A DNA stretch of 64,000 bases from Bacteroidales bacterium (GCA_016714605.1 JADKDL010000001.1:186001-250000), one strand, 5' to 3'. Shown: positions 8,181-17,799, counted from the first letter of the stretch. Numbers and translations are program-made. Notes: a model not told the origin generated them from the sequence alone.

Positions 8181-8645
8181 CTATACTACAGCTACTTTCG
8201 AACCTAAAAAGAATTTTTTAATTGATTCTATTCTTAGAAGTTGCTCTTTTTTTTCGGGTTCTAATTTTACTTCTTTATTTCCTGCAATTAAAGATTCTAA
8301 GGGTATTCCTAAATATGTATGCAGCAATGTTATCATTTTTAGGGTTAATGCTCGTTTGCCATTCAAAACTTCTGAAATTCTAGTTTTTCCACCAAATAGA
8401 GGAGCTATATCAGACTGTTTTAAATTCATTTGTTCCATTCTAAATTTGATTGCTTCAATTGGATTTGGTGCATCTATTGGGAAATGCTCTTGCTCATATT
8501 TTTCCACGAGCAAAGATAAAAGTTGTATTTCTTCTCCTTCCGGACTGTCGGGATTAATGTCATTTTCAGAACTGTTAATCAATATGTAAATACGCTCACA
8601 AGCTTCATTATATTCTTTTTCAGTTTTTAATATTCTAGCATTCAT
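8181..8645 (-). CDS. higA: HigA-type antitoxin with Xre helix-turn-helix
   Basis: 154 residues. The N-terminal ~60 residues are acidic and helical. The middle (about 70-125) is an Xre/Cro HTH: FRMEQMNLKQSDIAPLFGGK then ISEVLNGKRALTLKMI. This long HigA form, with an N-terminal extension and the SEVLNGKR recognition helix, is typical of Bacteroidota toxin-antitoxin pairs. It should neutralise the toxin encoded just upstream and repress their shared promoter. The ATG at 8645 lies inside the toxin gene end (11-nt overlap), so translation is probably coupled. Opposite-strand frame 8119-8589 is a shadow. Confidence 0.9.
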   Translation of the reverse strand: MNARILKTEKEYNEACERIYILINSSENDINPDSPEGEEIQLLSLLVEKYEQEHFPIDAPNPIEAIKFRMEQMNLKQSDIAPLFGGKTRISEVLNGKRALTLKMITLLHTYLGIPLESLIAGNKEVKLEPEKKEQLLRIESIKKFFLGSKVAVV

Positions 8646-8946
8646 AACTTACCTTTTTTGCGTCTATTTTATCGTATTCTTTATGCGTTCCAAACCATAC
8701 AACAAAGACTATTTTCAATTTATATTCAATATCTACTATCAAGCGGAAATCATTGCCTTTTATGTTAAAAACAACTCTTTTAGAACTTAAAATACTAACA
8801 TTACCGAATTTTGCTTTTAGCTCATTTGCATTGTTCCATAAAGAAAATCTAACCTCATAAATCCATGCTTTTAGAGGCTCTTCTGCCAGTTGGTACTTGC
8901 TTTGTTTACAATACAGAGCTAATGTTGATTCTTTTAGTATTCTCAT
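8635..8946 (-). CDS. higB: HigB-type mRNA interferase toxin
   Basis: 103 residues, the normal length for the HigB_toxin (RelE-like) family. Marks seen: WIYEVRFSLWNNANELKAKF, then VVFNIKGNDFRLIVDIEYKLKIVFVVWFGTHKEYDKIDA. The last segment is the family's hallmark C-terminal FVWFGTHxEYDKIDA. By family it cleaves mRNA at the ribosome. It is the first gene of the operon, the usual HigBA order (toxin first). The ATG at 8946 is only about 7 nt after a TAnnTTTG box, so its mRNA may have almost no leader. Confidence 0.92.
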   Translation of the reverse strand: MRILKESTLALYCKQSKYQLAEEPLKAWIYEVRFSLWNNANELKAKFGNVSILSSKRVVFNIKGNDFRLIVDIEYKLKIVFVVWFGTHKEYDKIDAKKVSYEC

Positions 8947-8952
8947 AAATTA

Positions 8953-8984
8953 CAAAGATAATCTAAGTTACTCTATTTGGTAAC
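8953..8984 (-). promoter_or_regulatory. higBA promoter and candidate HigA operator
   Basis: On the minus strand TATCTTTG (8960-8953) fits the -7 consensus; transcription would start near 8947, next to the toxin ATG. Overlapping the -33 region is an inverted repeat GTTAC-8 nt-GTAAC at 8967-8984, well placed for autorepression by the HTH antitoxin. Confidence 0.5.
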
Positions 8985-9500
8985 CTTTTATGAATATTTT
9001 TCTGTAAACAAATCTAACATTGACAAAATTATATAAAAAGTACTGATTTTATGTATTAGAAATTTGGTGTTTCCCATTCGCTCATTGACGGTTGTACCGT
9101 CTAATTTTCACAGCAACGCAAGAAATAGTGCAGTAAGCTCATTTTATAGAAATTAATTATCTTTGTGAGATAGATTTTTTTAAGCTAAATAGTTGAGCTA
9201 AAGCCCTACTTTATTTCTAAGTGGTATTATAGAGAATGGATTGCAACTACATAGTGTTCAGCGAAGCTAAACCCAAACAGAAAGAGGAAAAATATGTCGT
9301 TATCGAGATGATTATTATTAAGGTGAAGTATTAATGTTTAAATTGGTTATGTGAAAAACTAATTCATGAGGATTCATTTAAATGTTTTTTATTATTAGTT
9401 ATTGAAAGAACTTTTTTAGTTAGATGAAATTCTTTTATCGTAAAGAAGGTTTGATTTAGATTCAAAAAAGGATAGTGTTTACTCAATATATAAATATCAG
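8985..9500. repeat. Gene-free stretch with a degenerate RAYT-1 family copy
   Basis: A small hairpin GACGGT/ACCGTC lies at 9087-9101. The segment 9200-9278 (AAAGCCC..., then GCGAAGCTAAACCCAAAC) is a decayed end of the repeat family that surrounds RAYT-1; the clearest part matches copies at 44890-44940 and 48500-48540. No open frame worth calling. The remainder is AT-rich and holds the promoter region of the next gene. Confidence 0.5.
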
Positions 9501-10175
9501 ATGCACAAACAAATAATTCTAATTTCATTATTATTATCAATCACAACAATTTATTCTCAGGATTTTTTAATTGCGAACGTACAACAGCATGATTTATGGA
9601 TAGGAATTGGAAATCCAATTTTTGTTATTGTTGAAGATATCCCCTGTGGATCTCTCATAGTGAGTTCCGATAATGGGAAAATTTCGGAAGTAGAAGGAGG
9701 TTTTGAAAGTTATAAATGCGAAAAATCAGCATTTATAATTACTCCATCACATGTAGGTAGTGCAAAAATAGACATTAGAGTAGTTAAAGGAAGGGATACT
9801 TCGTATGTTGGTAGTAGAATTTTCAAAGTTAGGGCTTTACCTGAATTTATTGGGTATGTTGGAAATATCAAGAACGGAACAATAGATAAGAAGTTTTTAT
9901 CAGTATTAAAAGGAGTTGAAGCCATATTAGATTACGAAAACTTTCCTTTTGAATTTGATATTGTGATTAAAATTACTTGTTATTCTGTAGTAATAATTCA
10001 GAATGGGCAATGTAGCTATTTTGGTGAGTTTTCTGGAAATAAATTTAGTGAAGAATTAAAAACGAAGTTTCTAAGTTTAACGGAAAACGATAAAGTAATA
10101 TTCATTGATATTAAAGCTGTGGCACCAGATGGAATTGAACGCAATGTTAGAGATGTTGTGTTGGATATTAATTAA
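9501..10175 (+). CDS. Orphan GldM C-terminal-domain exported protein
   Basis: 224 residues with a signal peptide (MHKQIILISLLLSITTIYSQ). The mature protein resembles the periplasmic D3-D4 domains of GldM/PorM, the T9SS motor shaft: LWIGIGNPIFVIVEDIPCGSL, a VSSDNGKISEVEGG turn, FKVRALPEFIGYVGNIKNG, and KAVAPDGIERNVRDVVLDI at the end. It lacks the N-terminal membrane helix and long coiled region of true GldM (about 500 residues). It is not next to gldK/L/N. It may be a paralogue or accessory of gliding/secretion machinery, or a free-standing receptor domain; function is inferred from fold only. Confidence 0.8.
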   Translation: MHKQIILISLLLSITTIYSQDFLIANVQQHDLWIGIGNPIFVIVEDIPCGSLIVSSDNGKISEVEGGFESYKCEKSAFIITPSHVGSAKIDIRVVKGRDTSYVGSRIFKVRALPEFIGYVGNIKNGTIDKKFLSVLKGVEAILDYENFPFEFDIVIKITCYSVVIIQNGQCSYFGEFSGNKFSEELKTKFLSLTENDKVIFIDIKAVAPDGIERNVRDVVLDIN

Positions 10176-10199
10176 GGGTGTGACTTAAAGTCACACCCT
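10175..10199. terminator. Perfect hairpin between convergent genes
   Basis: AGGGTGTGACTT (10175-10186) and AAGTCACACCCT (10188-10199) are perfect complements. It begins at the last base of the upstream stop codon and lies 23 nt from the end of the convergent amidotransferase gene. No T-run follows, so it could be a bidirectional stop or a dispersed palindrome. Confidence 0.5.
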
Positions 10200-10222
10200 C
10201 AATGGCATAAAACCTTCACCTA

Positions 10223-12067
10223 TCACCTATTCTCAAGAAAAATATGAAGTACAATCAAAAGCCACAACCTGTTGTATAAATAATCGCATTTACCGGTTGC
10301 AAATCTTTTTTTGAGCAATTGTACCGTTTGGTAGTTTACTACTCCGTGTTTTTCTATGACCGCACTACTCAGATAATCAGTTATAAGGTACGACAGGTCT
10401 TTCTTCAACCAACTGCATAATGGTATGCTAAAACCCCATTTGGGGCGGTTGAACAACTGTGCCGGAATGAAATCATACAACACTTCTTTGAGCAAAAATT
10501 TCTGAACTCCGTTTTTAACTTTCAGTTCGGGAGCCAAGTTGAGTGCAAAACTCACAATATTGTAATCGAGCAAGGGAACGCGAACCTCTAAGGCATATTT
10601 CATCGAGGCTCTATCTACTTTGGTAAGCAAATCTCCGGGCAAATAATACAGCAAATCAAACAAAGCCTGACTTTCCATTGCGGTAAGATTCCTCTGGGCC
10701 GATTCCTTTTTAAAACCTAAATCGAATGAATGATAATAATCTTTATTAAGCAAACCGGAAATCTGTGTTCTGCTAAAAAGATACTGTTCCTGCGAAAATA
10801 TATGACTGGGTAAAAAGTCTGTATTTTTATAATCAAGCAATTCGCCTATGCGCTTATATCTATTATTGAGCATGGAGAACATAAATGCGGCAATGTGTCT
10901 GAAGTTTTTAACCGTGGGCTTACCCAATCTGTCTGCCCAAAGATGCGCCCCATAGCCCATAAATAGTTCGTCGCCACCATCGCCGGAGAGGGTCATGGTA
11001 ACATGCTGTTTAGCCAAACGCGAAACCAACATAGTAGGTATTGCAGAGGAGTCGGCATAAGGTTCGTCGAAAGAACTAAGCAACTCAGGAATAAGCATTT
11101 TGGCATCATTCTCGGTAACTAAAAACTCATGATGATCGGTCTTCAGATAATCTGCAACTTTTTTTGCATATTTGCTCTCATTAAACTGATTATTTTCAAA
11201 TCCGATAGAAAAGGTTTTTACTGCCGATGAGCTATTTCTTTGCGCAACTGCAGTAACTAACGATGAGTCTATTCCACCACTCAGAAACGTACCAAACGGC
11301 ACATCTGCTCGCATTCGCAATCTTACAGAATCGGTAATTAAATCTCTCAAAATTTCCTTTGCCTGAACATAATCGCTTATTGGTTCGGGTTCAATAATTG
11401 CAGTACAATCCCAATATTTTTTTATAGTTACCACCCCATTCTTGAAAAGCAGATAACTACCAACGGGGAGTTTAAAGATATTTTCATAAATACTCAGTGG
11501 TTCAGGGATATAACCTAAATGCAAAAACTGATTGACCGCTACCTTATTAATACTTGCTTTGCTCTTGATAAAAGGGCTCATTAACAATGCTTTTAGCTCC
11601 GATGCAAAAGCTAAATTTTGGCCATCGTAGAAGTAATATAATGGTTTTATTCCCATACGGTCTCTCGCTAAAAGCAGTTCTCGAGAAGCGAAATCGTAAT
11701 AAGCAAAAGCAAACATTCCGTTCAGTTGTTCAAATACTTCTGTTCCCCATTTTTGCAAGGCTTTAAGCAAAATCTCAGTATCCGATGTTGTTTTTACGCT
11801 CCAAGCTTGTTCTCTTCTTATACTGTCGTAATTGTATATTTCGCCATTGAAAACCAGCGTCTTACTCATGTCATCACTAAACATCGGCTGATTGGCATTA
11901 TCTGAAAGATCAATTATCTTCAATCTTCGGTGAGCCAAACCCAAAAAACCATCAAAATGAAAACCACCATTTTCGGGTCCACGGTGTAGTAAACTATCAT
12001 TCATCAACAATAGTTCTTGCTCTGTAAACACTCCCGTTTCCGAATAAAACCCACTAATTCCGCACAT
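10223..12067 (-). CDS. asnB: Asparagine synthase (glutamine-hydrolysing) / AsnB-type amidotransferase
   Basis: 614 residues (E. coli AsnB 554). The N-terminal glutaminase domain begins MCGISGFY with the catalytic Cys2, and shows HRGPENGG, RRLKIIDLS and FNGEIYNY. The synthetase domain has the ATP pyrophosphatase loop FLSGGIDSSLVTA near residue 258, SFDEPYADSSAIPT and LSGDGGDELFMGY. It moves ammonia from glutamine onto a carboxylate, classically aspartate. The longer AsnB form with this C-terminal half also occurs in Bacteroidota polysaccharide clusters, where it amidates sugars or peptides, but no glycan genes adjoin here. Monocistronic, convergent with the GldM-like gene. Confidence 0.93.
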   Translation of the reverse strand: MCGISGFYSETGVFTEQELLLMNDSLLHRGPENGGFHFDGFLGLAHRRLKIIDLSDNANQPMFSDDMSKTLVFNGEIYNYDSIRREQAWSVKTTSDTEILLKALQKWGTEVFEQLNGMFAFAYYDFASRELLLARDRMGIKPLYYFYDGQNLAFASELKALLMSPFIKSKASINKVAVNQFLHLGYIPEPLSIYENIFKLPVGSYLLFKNGVVTIKKYWDCTAIIEPEPISDYVQAKEILRDLITDSVRLRMRADVPFGTFLSGGIDSSLVTAVAQRNSSSAVKTFSIGFENNQFNESKYAKKVADYLKTDHHEFLVTENDAKMLIPELLSSFDEPYADSSAIPTMLVSRLAKQHVTMTLSGDGGDELFMGYGAHLWADRLGKPTVKNFRHIAAFMFSMLNNRYKRIGELLDYKNTDFLPSHIFSQEQYLFSRTQISGLLNKDYYHSFDLGFKKESAQRNLTAMESQALFDLLYYLPGDLLTKVDRASMKYALEVRVPLLDYNIVSFALNLAPELKVKNGVQKFLLKEVLYDFIPAQLFNRPKWGFSIPLCSWLKKDLSYLITDYLSSAVIEKHGVVNYQTVQLLKKRFATGKCDYLYNRLWLLIVLHIFLENR

Positions 12068-12275
12068 ACTAAGAAAATTCTTTTGCTATTTTTAAATTTA
12101 TGCAATATGTAATTTTATTATAAAAATATTGCAATCAATTGTGTATTTATTTAAAAGAAACCTTTTGGGGCTCTTCCACATTTTAAGTGGAAATTTATTA
12201 ATTAATCCTCTATTTAATGAAAATATACTATCAGAAATAAAAAAGCTTCATAATTACAGTATGTTTATTTAATGT

Positions 12276-12283
12276 TAACTTTG
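12276..12283 (+). promoter_or_regulatory. Candidate -7 element for the CotH gene
   Basis: TAACTTTG fits TAnnTTTG and is 34 nt before the ATG. No clear -33 TTG is present. The 12068-12317 gap otherwise shows a small TTCCAC/GTGGAA hairpin near 12174-12192. Confidence 0.35.
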
Positions 12284-12317
12284 AAGTTATTGTTAATCTA
12301 TTAAAAAATCTATTTTC

Positions 12318-14444
12318 ATGTTAAAAAAAATATTATCCTCGATATGTTGTTTATTTTTCATAACCATATTATCAGCACAGGAATATCAGCTCACCCCACC
12401 ATATTTTAAATATTTACTCGGCACACAAGAGCCAGAAAGCTCATGGAATCAACTAGAATTTGCTGATAGCAGTTGGCTCGATGGCGAGTATTCTATAAGC
12501 TATGGCTATGGTGAAGATTCTACTGTAGTAGAAAAAACCAACAGTATCTATTTACGATATGCTTTTAATGTTAATAAAGATACAATATCTATTATGCAAT
12601 TGATGGTAAATTTCGATGATGGATTTATAGCGTATCTAAATGGAAATGAAATAGCTAGAGTGAATTTAGGCAAAAAAGGAGATACAAAAAAATTTAATGA
12701 TACTACCGATCGTTCAAGAGAAGCATATGTTTCAGGATACTGTAATCCGAGTTATGCGTATTATTTAGATACAACTATGGTTAAAAATTTTCTGTTAAAT
12801 GGAGATAATGTTTTGGCAGTTCAAGTACACAATGATAGTATACAAGGTTCAGATTTAAAATTTGAATGTGGTTTAGTTGATGTTACCCAAGGTAAGTATA
12901 ACATATATTCACCTCTATGGTCAGGAATAAAACAAGTAGATTTAGACTCTACACATCTGCCAATACTAATAATAGATACTGATGAATACCGATTTAGATT
13001 TTGTAAAACAAAAACTGTTGCAGCAATGAAAATTATTGATAATGCCAATAAGTACAATAAACTAACAGACACAGTATTTGCCTATAACGGAAGAATAGAA
13101 ATAGAAACACGAGGAGAATCAAGTTTATATTTTCCAAAGAAAAATTACAATATAGAATTGCAAGATATTGATGGTAGCGATACAAGTATTTCAATTTTGA
13201 ATATGCCGGCAGAAAATGATTGGACGCTTATCGGCCCATTTTCAGATCGAAGTCAGATTAGAAATGAAATTGCTTACACATTGGGCAGACAAATGGGTAT
13301 GTATGCTCCAAGAACAGCCTTTTGCGAACTAATTATGAATGGTGAATTTCAAGGTTTATATTTCATGGTAGAAGAGATAAAAAGAGATAAAAATCGTGTA
13401 GATATTAAAAAAATTACCACAAATGATAACTCCGGAATAGATGTAACAGGAGGTTATATTTTCAGACTTGATAAAGGTGCATCGGGCATACAACTGGTTT
13501 ACCCAAAGCCCGATGAAATTACCTACTATCAAAAAGGATATATTAGTGCTTTTTATAAAGCTTTTACGAATTCTACCCTTGATAAAAATCTGTTTGATAC
13601 ACAATTAGGGTATAAAAATTTTGTTGATATTCCTTCTTACCTTGACTATACAATAATATCGGAAGTAACAAGAAATCCTGATGCCTATATGTATAGTTTT
13701 TATATGTTTAAAGATAGAGATGATATTAACAGTAAGTTGCAATTTGGTCCATTGTGGGATTTCGATTTAGCTTTTGGTAATTCAAGGTTTCAATTTGCTT
13801 CTTCGCCTCAAGGGTGGCAATTTAACTCTTACGATAATTTTCAAATGAAACATACCCAAATATTTAAAGATTCTATCTTGGTCGATCAACTTGAAAATAG
13901 ATGGAAATACTTGCGTAGTAATGTTTTACATACCGATTCGGTAATGAAATTAATTGATGATAAAGTCCAATTTTTAGGGAGTGCAATAGATAGAAATTTT
14001 TCAGTTTGGCAAGTTGAAGGTCGTTCAATGAATTTATGGAACTTTAGCATATCATCTACTTACAATCAAGATATTGCTTATCTGAAATCATGGACAACCG
14101 ACCGACTAAAGTGGATTGATGAAAACATAGGAAAACTATATTACCCATATACTTATAAACCTGTTGTAACTTCTATTAACAATGAAATGGAAACGGAGAT
14201 AAGTGTAGCTCCTAATCCTTTTACTTCTGAAGTATGTATTTCTTATTATCATGGTGGAAATTCAAAGATAAAAATTCAGTTATCAGATTTGCTAGGAAAT
14301 AATGTATATCTTTTTGAAGAATATATTTCGGAATCAGGACAAATGTTCCAGTGTATTGATGTAGAATATTTATCATCAGGCACTTATATATTAATGCTCA
14401 CCCTTGATGGAAAATCTTATACTCAAAAAGTTATTAAACAGTAA
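12318..14444 (+). CDS. Secreted CotH kinase-family protein with T9SS sorting domain
   Basis: 708 residues. Signal peptide (MLKKILSSICCLFFITILSA). Residues ~25-190 look like a beta-sandwich/galactose-binding-like domain (MVNFDDGFIAYLNGNEIARV). The CotH domain follows at about 215-600: RGESSLYFPKKNYNIEL, DWTLIGPFSDRSQIRNEIAY, the hallmark GLYFMVEEIKRDKNRVDI, and the metal-binding-like PLWDFDLAFGN. CotH proteins are atypical kinases that phosphorylate proteins in spores and elsewhere. The last ~80 residues (SVAPNPFTSEV... SGTYILMLTLDGKSYTQKVIKQ) are a type A sorting domain, so export to the cell surface by T9SS is expected. A strong terminator follows. Confidence 0.9.
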   Translation: MLKKILSSICCLFFITILSAQEYQLTPPYFKYLLGTQEPESSWNQLEFADSSWLDGEYSISYGYGEDSTVVEKTNSIYLRYAFNVNKDTISIMQLMVNFDDGFIAYLNGNEIARVNLGKKGDTKKFNDTTDRSREAYVSGYCNPSYAYYLDTTMVKNFLLNGDNVLAVQVHNDSIQGSDLKFECGLVDVTQGKYNIYSPLWSGIKQVDLDSTHLPILIIDTDEYRFRFCKTKTVAAMKIIDNANKYNKLTDTVFAYNGRIEIETRGESSLYFPKKNYNIELQDIDGSDTSISILNMPAENDWTLIGPFSDRSQIRNEIAYTLGRQMGMYAPRTAFCELIMNGEFQGLYFMVEEIKRDKNRVDIKKITTNDNSGIDVTGGYIFRLDKGASGIQLVYPKPDEITYYQKGYISAFYKAFTNSTLDKNLFDTQLGYKNFVDIPSYLDYTIISEVTRNPDAYMYSFYMFKDRDDINSKLQFGPLWDFDLAFGNSRFQFASSPQGWQFNSYDNFQMKHTQIFKDSILVDQLENRWKYLRSNVLHTDSVMKLIDDKVQFLGSAIDRNFSVWQVEGRSMNLWNFSISSTYNQDIAYLKSWTTDRLKWIDENIGKLYYPYTYKPVVTSINNEMETEISVAPNPFTSEVCISYYHGGNSKIKIQLSDLLGNNVYLFEEYISESGQMFQCIDVEYLSSGTYILMLTLDGKSYTQKVIKQ

Positions 14445-14450
14445 GGTTAT

Positions 14451-14496
14451 TTAGAATTAAAAAAGCCAATAGATCAATTGGCTTTTTTAATTCTAA
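14451..14496. terminator. Strong bidirectional terminator
   Basis: Perfect 20-bp arms at 14451-14470 and 14477-14496 with a 6-nt loop; T6 in the right arm on the plus strand and on the minus strand as well. It serves the CotH gene and probably the converging SUMF1-family gene. Confidence 0.85.
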
Positions 14497-14552
14497 ATTT
14501 GAAATATATATCAAGAAATCAAAGTAAAGGTGCATTCTCAATACTGAAAAAA

Positions 14553-15524
14553 TTAATTTCCACCCGAATTTATTTGGTAGTCGCCCGCAGGGTAAACTGG
14601 GTTTTCTCCTGATGGTCCCCTGTCGCGTTTTACATTACTATCGAAGTCTAATGTGCTGAAAGTTCTCATATCGCCTCGTTCATAGCTTTGAAACGATAGG
14701 TGCGTAAAAATTGGACCTGCAGGCATATAATCTCTAGCGTCGGTTCTGTTGCCCACGGTATATAAATAATTATAATATTTACCATCTAATTCTATATGCA
14801 ATGCGATATTGCCAACTGTAAACCATTTACCTTTTGCCAAAATATTCTCTTTCAGGGTATTATCATAATCCATAACTACAAATTCAGCATCGCCATTTGC
14901 GCTCAAATGAAATCTATATTTGTGATTACCTCCACAGCAACGACCATCCATGAACCATGTTTTGCCCTCTGCAGGAACGAGTCGTGAATCGCGTGTAGTT
15001 TTATCTGGATTTGCCACTTGAGCATCGGTAACCATTCTTGCCGATGGAACGCTAGAAAGCAATTGTGTAAGTGGCGTAGGGTTAGTAATATTTGGAACAC
15101 CGGGTATTGTTCCTCCTGCTTCGGTTTTTAATTTTTTGTAAAACCTGAGCGGAAGACCATCATCACCAATCATAGACATTTCTGTTTCGCTAAACACATA
15201 ATATGCAAATGTTTGCGTGGTTTTAGCCCCTGTAGTCGAAACTAAATTCAGTGAGCGATTGTTGAGCGAGTACCACTCTCCCGAAAGCTGTGTAAATGCA
15301 AATCCATTAGCAGAAAGTGTCAAAGCTGCACCAGTTTGTGTTATAATCAAATTTGCATAAAACCCGGTACCAATCTCTGCACTCCATACTTTATCATCAT
15401 TGGTAATTAATCTACAGTCACGGTTTTTGACACTTGAACACGATGCCGCTGTTGGATTAGCAGCTTCACATGGAGTTTGCATACCCTGAAGCAAATTGCT
15501 AGAATGAGCTATTCGGAATCCCAT
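14553..15524 (-). pseudogene. 3' part of a broken SUMF1-family gene (C-terminal domain)
   Basis: 323 codons from the first Met, but the frame is open through the upstream SUMF1 part except for a TGA at 15567-15569. Its first residues MGFRIAHSS are the end of the SUMF1 fold (usual GFRLAR). The rest holds two similar units of ~130 residues: a CRLITNDDKVWSAE unit near residue 35 and a SRLVPAEGKTWFMDG unit near 180, each with a Trp-rich lipocalin-like strand pattern (NGFAFTQLSGEWYSLNN; GDAEFVVMDYDNTLKENILA). It should be read together with 15629-16768. If TGA is real, this part is untranslated or started anew. Confidence 0.75.
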
Positions 15525-15628
15525 ACCTGCAGCACCATCGCGAGAGCAAATAGCTCTTCGGCTTACTCATACAAAATCAACAGGTTCATCATAGCTGCCA
15601 CCTCGTCGGGTTTTGTTGCCTGCGCCTG

Positions 15629-16768
15629 TTAGCTGCACCGGATTGGTTTTGCATCTGTTGTATAAGGCATGAGCCAGTCAAATACCCATTCCCATGCGTT
15701 ACCGCTCATGTCGTATATACCCAATTCATTTGGAGCCTTAGTACCTACATTTTGAGCTTTATTGCTACTGTTTGTTGAATACCACGCTACATCGTTGGCA
15801 TTATTGCTTCCCGAATAAAGGTAGTTGTTGTTTTTGCCTTTATTTCCCCCTCTTGCAGCAAACTCCCATTCGGCATCGGTTAGTAGTCGAAATGTTTTTC
15901 CGGTTATGCTATCTAACTTACAAATATATTTATTAGCATCAAACCAGCTTACTCCAATTTTAGGACTGTTTGCCGAACTCCCCCAAGGCAAGTCGCCACC
16001 CATTACTGCCTGCCACTGAGCATTGGTTATTTCGTATTTTCCAATATGAAAGTCATTGAGTGTCACGCTGTGTATCGGTGCTTCATATTGTTTATCTTGT
16101 GTAGCACAATTCTCGCATCCTCTCTGATATGTACCTCCTTCAACAAAAATCATATCAAAAGCAACTCCGTTTACCGTTTCGGTAAAGTTAGTTGTTACAG
16201 GTGGTGTTTCTACATCCCACATAAGTATGCAATCTTCTGCAACATTTATATAATATGCTTTACCCGGAATCATATCAGTCAAACTATTTATACTAGAATT
16301 GATTGACCAGAAACCATCAAAATCTTTAACCGTTTCAACTTTATCAATAATGCTGTTTAAGGCAGTTTCTACATCTTTGGCTTCATAATACGGGTAGCCA
16401 ATAATATTCCAACCTTTTTTCAATTCTTGGGAACTAAGCTTTACTATAGGACCTTCTATTTCTATATTACATACAGAATAGGTGTGTACTAAATATCCAT
16501 ATCCGGGAATAATTTTAGAAATACTATTCAAAAAAGCAGGTTGCGAAGTTTTATAGAAACCATCATCATTTTTTACTATATCTGCACAAGAGAATACCTC
16601 GGCAATGTTTTTATTTATTGGTTCCACATAAATACTTACTAAATTCCATCCGGCACTAAGTCTTATTGACTGATTATTATTAGCAGTAGCTTCAAATGTC
16701 AAAATACTTAAAACTACTATAAAAGCAAAAAATCTGCTTTGCATTATTATAAAATATTTTTTTCCCAT
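15629..16768 (-). pseudogene. 5' part of a broken SUMF1/formylglycine-generating-enzyme-family gene
   Basis: 379 residues before the frame is lost. Signal peptide (about 1-30), two repeats of a beta unit beginning LSAGWNLVSIYVEP and LKKGWNIIGYPYYE (30-185), then the SUMF1 fold: FVEGGTYQRGCENC, FHIGKYEITNAQWQAVMG, FRLLTDAEWEFAARGG, GIYDMSGNAWEWVFDW. The frame ends wrongly at IRCS. Adding one A to the A4 tract (plus-strand T4 15647-15650) restores AKTNPVQLTGAGNKTRRGGSY, the normal SUMF1 continuation, up to the TGA at 15567. So one frameshift and one nonsense codon (probably CGA to TGA in FVRVS) separate it from the 3' part. Such proteins are usually surface proteins, not sulfatase modifiers. 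Confidence 0.85.
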
Positions 16769-17187
16769 AATAATTAATTTTTAAATTATAAAATCAATAC
16801 AATTTAAATGAATAAAATCATATTGCAGGAAAATGATGACAGGATAGATTTGTAATATTCAGCCAAATAGATTTAAATTTCGGTCATGACTTCTAGAAGC
16901 CTTATCTGGGCTAACTTTGAAAATAATAATAAAATACGCTATATGTGCTTTTGCTATAAAGACAAACTAGGTTTTTGGAAAATGATTAGATAAAAAAGAA
17001 GTTCTGCACCAAAAGTGTGGATTATTTGGTACAAAATTATGTAGAGATAGAAGACAGGTATATCTATATCTTTTGAAAATTATAATATAGATTTCAATGG
17101 TTGAAAAAAATAATATTGAAAAATAATATTTCGAGTTTTTTTTTTGATGTTTTAAGGAAACGTTAAACTATAAATATGATGATGGTT
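16769..17187. other. Gene-free AT-rich stretch
   Basis: No credible frame. It must hold the promoter of the SUMF1-family gene: TAATTTTG on the minus strand at 17039-17032 fits the -7 consensus but is far (about 260 nt) from the start codon and lacks a -33 box. Long A and T runs near 17100-17160 only. Confidence 0.4.
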
Positions 17188-17799
17188 TTAATTACCATAG
17201 TTATCTACACGTTCAATCATTGTATCATATTTCTTAACTATTTCTTTTATAGTGTTACAATTGGGTAATTCAGTTTTCTGATACTGTTTCATCATTTCAC
17301 TCGAAACAGATAGTTTGAGCATCAGTTCACAATCTTGTAGATTTCGTATTTTATTTGTGAGCGAATCATAAGCATTCGTTTGCGTACGCATTTGTTTTTT
17401 GTATTCGTCCTCAAGAGTTTTATATCTACTTTTTACTAATACTCTAAGCACAGTATCTTGAATACTATTTACATAGTTTTCCACAGTATTCCAATATTGT
17501 GTATTGTTGTTCAGGTACTTACTATATGCAGCTATACTATCTTCTTTATATTTATCAAGATTATATATTTGTTCGTCCAATTTTTTTAGAGAGCTATCTT
17601 TTTCAATTGCTTCATAATACAATCGCTGAATTATGTCTTTACTATAACGTTTTGATAGAGAGCTAGAATTGTCGGAATAGATACCTTCAGAAAGGCTCTG
17701 TGGAGTTGATGTTTTATTATCTGAATCCATGTTTTCCGAACAAGAAATAAGAATACTAATAACAAGAATTAAAGCAATGAGTAGAAAATTTTTATTCAT
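17188..17799 (-). CDS. Coiled-coil-rich lipoprotein, function unknown
   Basis: 203 residues from the ATG at 17799; the ATG at 17826 would add nine residues ahead of the signal peptide. The signal MNKNFLLIALILVISILISC ends in a lipobox with Cys20, so it is lipid-anchored. After a Ser-rich linker, almost the whole mature part is charged and helical (KDIIQRLYYEAIEKDSSLKK; LDEQIYNLDKYKEDSIAAY), with heptad-like spacing and only one late Cys pair region. No enzyme motif. It stands alone between two gene-free gaps. Confidence 0.8.
   Translation of the reverse strand: MNKNFLLIALILVISILISCSENMDSDNKTSTPQSLSEGIYSDNSSSLSKRYSKDIIQRLYYEAIEKDSSLKKLDEQIYNLDKYKEDSIAAYSKYLNNNTQYWNTVENYVNSIQDTVLRVLVKSRYKTLEDEYKKQMRTQTNAYDSLTNKIRNLQDCELMLKLSVSSEMMKQYQKTELPNCNTIKEIVKKYDTMIERVDNYGN

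Noticed and set aside
8119..8589. 156-codon plus-strand frame over the antitoxin gene
   Set aside because: Its text is Ser/Phe/Leu-rich antisense of a clear HigA-type HTH protein on the minus strand, so it is a shadow.
15567..15569. TGA recoding (tryptophan or selenocysteine)
   Set aside because: Other intact genes here end normally at TGA (for example 122-898), and an Arg is expected at this position, so it is a plain nonsense codon.
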